From Paucihalobacter sp036825875 (lineage in GTDB: Bacteria > Bacteroidota > Bacteroidia > Flavobacteriales > Flavobacteriaceae): a DNA stretch of 64,000 nt. Below the pieces are notes generated by a model. That model worked only from the letters and a program-made list of their open reading frames with translations, had not been told where the DNA came from and did no database searches. A program made the translations under genes and the position numbers. The DNA is taken from the NCBI RefSeq assembly GCF_036825875.1, contig NZ_DAISXK010000001.1, positions 124,001 to 188,000 on the forward strand. The letters are read 5' to 3'. This document shows positions 61,363-64,000 of the stretch, one piece after another (the stretch's first letter is position 1; every line of letters starts with the position of its first letter).

Positions 61363-63300
61363 ATGCAAAATCAAAAACGAGTAGTTATAGATTACGTTTC
61401 GCCACAATTGAATAACGGCGAGTTATTTATTAAAAGAGTTTTAAATGAAGTAGTTAATATCCATGCCCATGTTTTGGTAGATGGTCATGATGTAATTGCC
61501 GCATCGGTATTGTACAAACACGAAAAAGAAAAAGCCTGGCAGGAAGTTCGCTTACACCATACTGTTAATGACGAATGGCAAGGTAGTTTTTCAGTTGAAA
61601 AGCAAGGTTTCTACATTTATAAAGTAGAAGGTTGGGTTGATTATGCACTCAACTGGCAACATGGTATAGAACGCAAAATTGATGACAAGCAACATGTAAA
61701 GTCAGAGCTTTTGGAAGGAATAGAATTACTAAAACCTCTATTACATAATTCCACCAACGAAGAATCAAGTTACCTTCAACATTGCATAGATATATTTTCA
61801 AAAGAAGCACAATATTCAGAAGCAATAGTTGAAGCGAAAAGTGAACGATTAAATCACATCTTACTAAAATACCCGGAAAAACATTTGGCAAACATCTCAA
61901 AAGATTATCGGGTTTATGTCGATAGACTAAAAGCAAGATTTAGCACTTGGTATGAGTTCTTTCCGCGTTCAGCTTCGGAACATAAATACGCGCATGGTAC
62001 ATTTAAAGACTGTGAACGCTTACTGCCTCGAGTAGCAGATATGGGATTTGATGTGTTGTATTTTCCACCAGTGCATCCTATTGGAGAAGTGAATAGAAAA
62101 GGTAAAAACAATACTACCCAAGCCAAGAAAGGCGATGTTGGTTCGGCCTGGGGTATTGGTTCTCAATATGGCGGACATAAAGATTTGCATCCGCAACTGG
62201 GCTCGATAGATGACTTTAAAAATCTCATTGCAAAAGCTAAAGATCTAGGTATCGAGATAGCAATGGATTACGCCCTACAGGCAGCACCTGATCATCCTTG
62301 GGTTAAAAGTCATCCACAGTGGTTCAAATGGCGACCAGATGGAACCGTTCAGTACGCCGAGAACCCGCCCAAAAAATACCAAGACATTCTTCCTATTTAT
62401 TGGGAAACTGAAGATTACGAGAATCTCTGGAAAGAATGTTTAGATACTTTATACTATTGGATAGACTGTGGTGTCAACGTATTTAGAGTAGACAATCCGC
62501 ATACAAAACCTTATTATTTTTGGAATTGGATTATCGATGAGGTAAAGAAAAAACATCCAGATGTACTGTTTTTAGCCGAAGCATTTACCAGACCAAAAGT
62601 AATGCACCAACTAGCCAAACAAGGTTATACACAATCTTATACTTATTTTACATGGCGAGACAACAAGCATGAATTAATCCAGTACGTTGAAGAACTTACC
62701 AAAACTGATCAGCGTGAATACATGAGGCCTAACTTTTGGCCTAACACGCCGGATATCAACCCGTATCATTTGCAAGGCGCTAACGAATCGAAGTACATTC
62801 AGCGTTATGTTTTGGCAGCAACTTTAAGTTCTAATATTGGCATTTACGGTCCTGTTTTCGAGCAAATGATTAGTGATGCTATTCCTGGCAGAGAAGAATA
62901 TCTTAACTCTGAAAAGTTTCAAATTTATAATTACGACTGGTTTAAAGAAAACAAACTAACCACCATTATAAAAAAAGTAAACCAAATACGACACCAACAC
63001 CCAGCACTGCAGCAAACCAATAATATTAAATTTTGCCATATAGAAAACAATAACTTAATGGCATTTTATAAATGGGATGATTCCAAGTCAAATGAGTTGT
63101 TGATAGTTATTAGTTTAGATCCTTATTACGCACAACAAGGCTCCGTGCAATTACCACTTGCAGATATGGGTATTGGTGCTGGACATCATTTAGTAGTTAA
63201 AGATTTAATTACTTCTAGTAGTTATACCTGGCATAACGAGTGGAATTTTGTAGAGTTACACCCAACATTACCATTTCATATATTTAGCATTCACAAATAA
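61363..63300 (+). CDS. glgE: Alpha-1,4-glucan:maltose-1-phosphate maltosyltransferase
   Basis: GH13 enzyme of 645 residues that adds maltosyl units from maltose-1-phosphate to alpha-1,4-glucan. It has an N-terminal beta domain, then the TIM barrel: EFFPRSASEHKYAHGTFKD, DYALQAAPDHPWV, GVNVFRVDNPHTKPYYFWNW with the nucleophilic Asp, and LFLAEAFTRPKVM with the acid/base Glu. This is the pattern of mycobacterial GlgE. Length is typical. It sits between glgC and the maltokinase gene. Confidence 0.93.
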   Translation: MQNQKRVVIDYVSPQLNNGELFIKRVLNEVVNIHAHVLVDGHDVIAASVLYKHEKEKAWQEVRLHHTVNDEWQGSFSVEKQGFYIYKVEGWVDYALNWQHGIERKIDDKQHVKSELLEGIELLKPLLHNSTNEESSYLQHCIDIFSKEAQYSEAIVEAKSERLNHILLKYPEKHLANISKDYRVYVDRLKARFSTWYEFFPRSASEHKYAHGTFKDCERLLPRVADMGFDVLYFPPVHPIGEVNRKGKNNTTQAKKGDVGSAWGIGSQYGGHKDLHPQLGSIDDFKNLIAKAKDLGIEIAMDYALQAAPDHPWVKSHPQWFKWRPDGTVQYAENPPKKYQDILPIYWETEDYENLWKECLDTLYYWIDCGVNVFRVDNPHTKPYYFWNWIIDEVKKKHPDVLFLAEAFTRPKVMHQLAKQGYTQSYTYFTWRDNKHELIQYVEELTKTDQREYMRPNFWPNTPDINPYHLQGANESKYIQRYVLAATLSSNIGIYGPVFEQMISDAIPGREEYLNSEKFQIYNYDWFKENKLTTIIKKVNQIRHQHPALQQTNNIKFCHIENNNLMAFYKWDDSKSNELLIVISLDPYYAQQGSVQLPLADMGIGAGHHLVVKDLITSSSYTWHNEWNFVELHPTLPFHIFSIHK

Positions 63301-63302
63301 AT

Positions 63303-64000
63303 ATGGCAAAAGCGAAACCAAATCCCACCAGTCTTCAGCCACCATATAATTTTGATGTGGAGTGGAATGTGTTAATGGAAAACGAAAATTTTGTAAAGGT
63401 TTTCCTTTCGGATGTTTTAGAAGATTACATTGTTAAGCAACGCTGGTATGGTGGTAAAGCGAGCAAATTAAAATACATTGAATTATCAGAGTTTTTTAAA
63501 ATTCAACAGTTTGATGAAGTTTATTACGGTCTTATTTTAGAAGTCAATTTTAAGGAAGCCTTTTATCAGCATTATTTTTTGCCAATTGCCTTTGTTTCCG
63601 ATCCTGATTTTGCAACGGACAATCGAATTTTGCCAATAAGTATCAAAGGTCAAGAAGGTTTTATTATTGATGCGATAAATCTTGAAGCGTTCAGAAAATT
63701 GGTCTTTGAACGGATTCTTTCAGCCTTACCAAACGACAAAACCCATGTTCAGTATCACAAAAGTTTACTTTTTGACAATTGCCAATACGAAACCTCCCGA
63801 TTTATGGGATTGGAGCAAAGCAATACGTCCATTGTTTACAACGAAAAGTATGTAATGAAGTTTTTTAGACGCATTTATGCCGATAAAAATCCAGATTACG
63901 AAATGAGTCGTTTCCTTTCAGAAAAGAAAGATTTTAAAAATACGCCAGCCTATTTGGGAAGTATCAACATAATTGATTCCGATAACATCAATGTTACCAT
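63303..64000 (+). CDS. Maltokinase (Mak/Pep2 type), 3' end outside window
   Basis: The frame starts at ATG 63303, two bases after glgE, and runs through the right edge with 232 codons visible. The visible part includes YIVKQRWYGGKASKLKYIEL, the hallmark N-terminal lobe of maltokinases, later GFIIDAINLEAF, and VYNEKYVMKFFRRIYADKNP, the lysine-containing strand of a kinase-like fold. It would phosphorylate maltose to maltose-1-phosphate, feeding GlgE. Whether a TreS domain is fused beyond the edge cannot be seen. Confidence 0.85.
   Translation, partial: MAKAKPNPTSLQPPYNFDVEWNVLMENENFVKVFLSDVLEDYIVKQRWYGGKASKLKYIELSEFFKIQQFDEVYYGLILEVNFKEAFYQHYFLPIAFVSDPDFATDNRILPISIKGQEGFIIDAINLEAFRKLVFERILSALPNDKTHVQYHKSLLFDNCQYETSRFMGLEQSNTSIVYNEKYVMKFFRRIYADKNPDYEMSRFLSEKKDFKNTPAYLGSINIIDSDNINVT

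Noticed and set aside
1..64000. tRNA genes, rRNA, CRISPR arrays, insertion sequences and prophage
   Set aside because: I looked through the intergenic gaps for tRNA T-loops, regular repeat-spacer arrays, transposase motifs and inverted terminal repeats, and found none. A tRNAscan-SE and ISfinder run would be needed to exclude divergent ones.

Overview
The window is a 64 kb chromosomal piece of a member of the Bacteroidota, almost certainly family Flavobacteriaceae. The evidence is AT-rich DNA, secreted proteins with type IX secretion (T9SS) C-terminal sorting domains, a TonB receptor with a carboxypeptidase-D-like N-terminal domain, PorT-like outer-membrane barrels, families largely confined to this group (DUF4294, DUF6048, DUF6452, CCC-motif membrane proteins, the ABC-permease/M1-peptidase fusion), and promoters of the Bacteroidota type (TTTG, about 19 nt, TAnnTTTG). 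The genus cannot be fixed from the sequence. I see no rRNA, tRNA, insertion sequence, prophage or CRISPR array.

Layout. 1-6.5 kb (minus): a catalytically degenerate M1-like peptidase (cut by the window edge), a secreted endonuclease/exonuclease/phosphatase protein with a T9SS tail, a LOG-family protein and uvrA. 6.7-13.2 kb (plus): small unknown proteins, DoxX, an S41 peptidase, pirin, a DUF481 outer-membrane protein and a small membrane protein. 13.2-21 kb (minus): a biotin-dependent acyl-CoA carboxylase operon, a DnaQ-like exonuclease coupled to a cNMP/CBS/DUF294 protein, a Nudix hydrolase and an M42 peptidase. 21-27 kb (plus): an ABC ATPase with its permease/M1-peptidase fusion partner, DUF4294 and hemolysin III. 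27-34 kb: a ZIP transporter, several methyltransferases including RlmD and an RlmL-like enzyme, DinB, DUF6048/DUF6452. 33.7-47 kb: rocD, a sulfurtransferase, a four-gene cysteine-motif membrane cluster (DUF2752, CCC, CD225, DUF2752) behind a T9SS surface protein, an Smr protein, a calcium-repeat lipoprotein, a cysteine desulfurase, an alpha/beta hydrolase, a TonB receptor and an M23 peptidase.

47-64 kb: a ZapB-like coiled coil, zapA, a probable 6S RNA and rny; an FKBP isomerase; xerD; then a row of small outer-membrane barrels interrupted by aroQ; lpdA; a DinB protein; a lipoprotein MsrB; and finally the alpha-glucan operon glgM(glgA)-glgC-glgE-maltokinase, which runs off the right edge. This last block is the GlgE route: GlgC makes ADP-glucose, GlgM makes maltose-1-phosphate from it, the kinase makes maltose-1-phosphate from maltose, and GlgE polymerises the maltosyl units.

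Most of the window is ordinary housekeeping sequence. The parts most worth a second look are the cysteine-motif membrane cluster, the barrel-gene expansion with look-alike terminators, the GlgE operon, the dead M1 peptidase, a perfectly palindromic divergent promoter, several apparently leaderless starts, and heptamer repeat arrays upstream of two genes.
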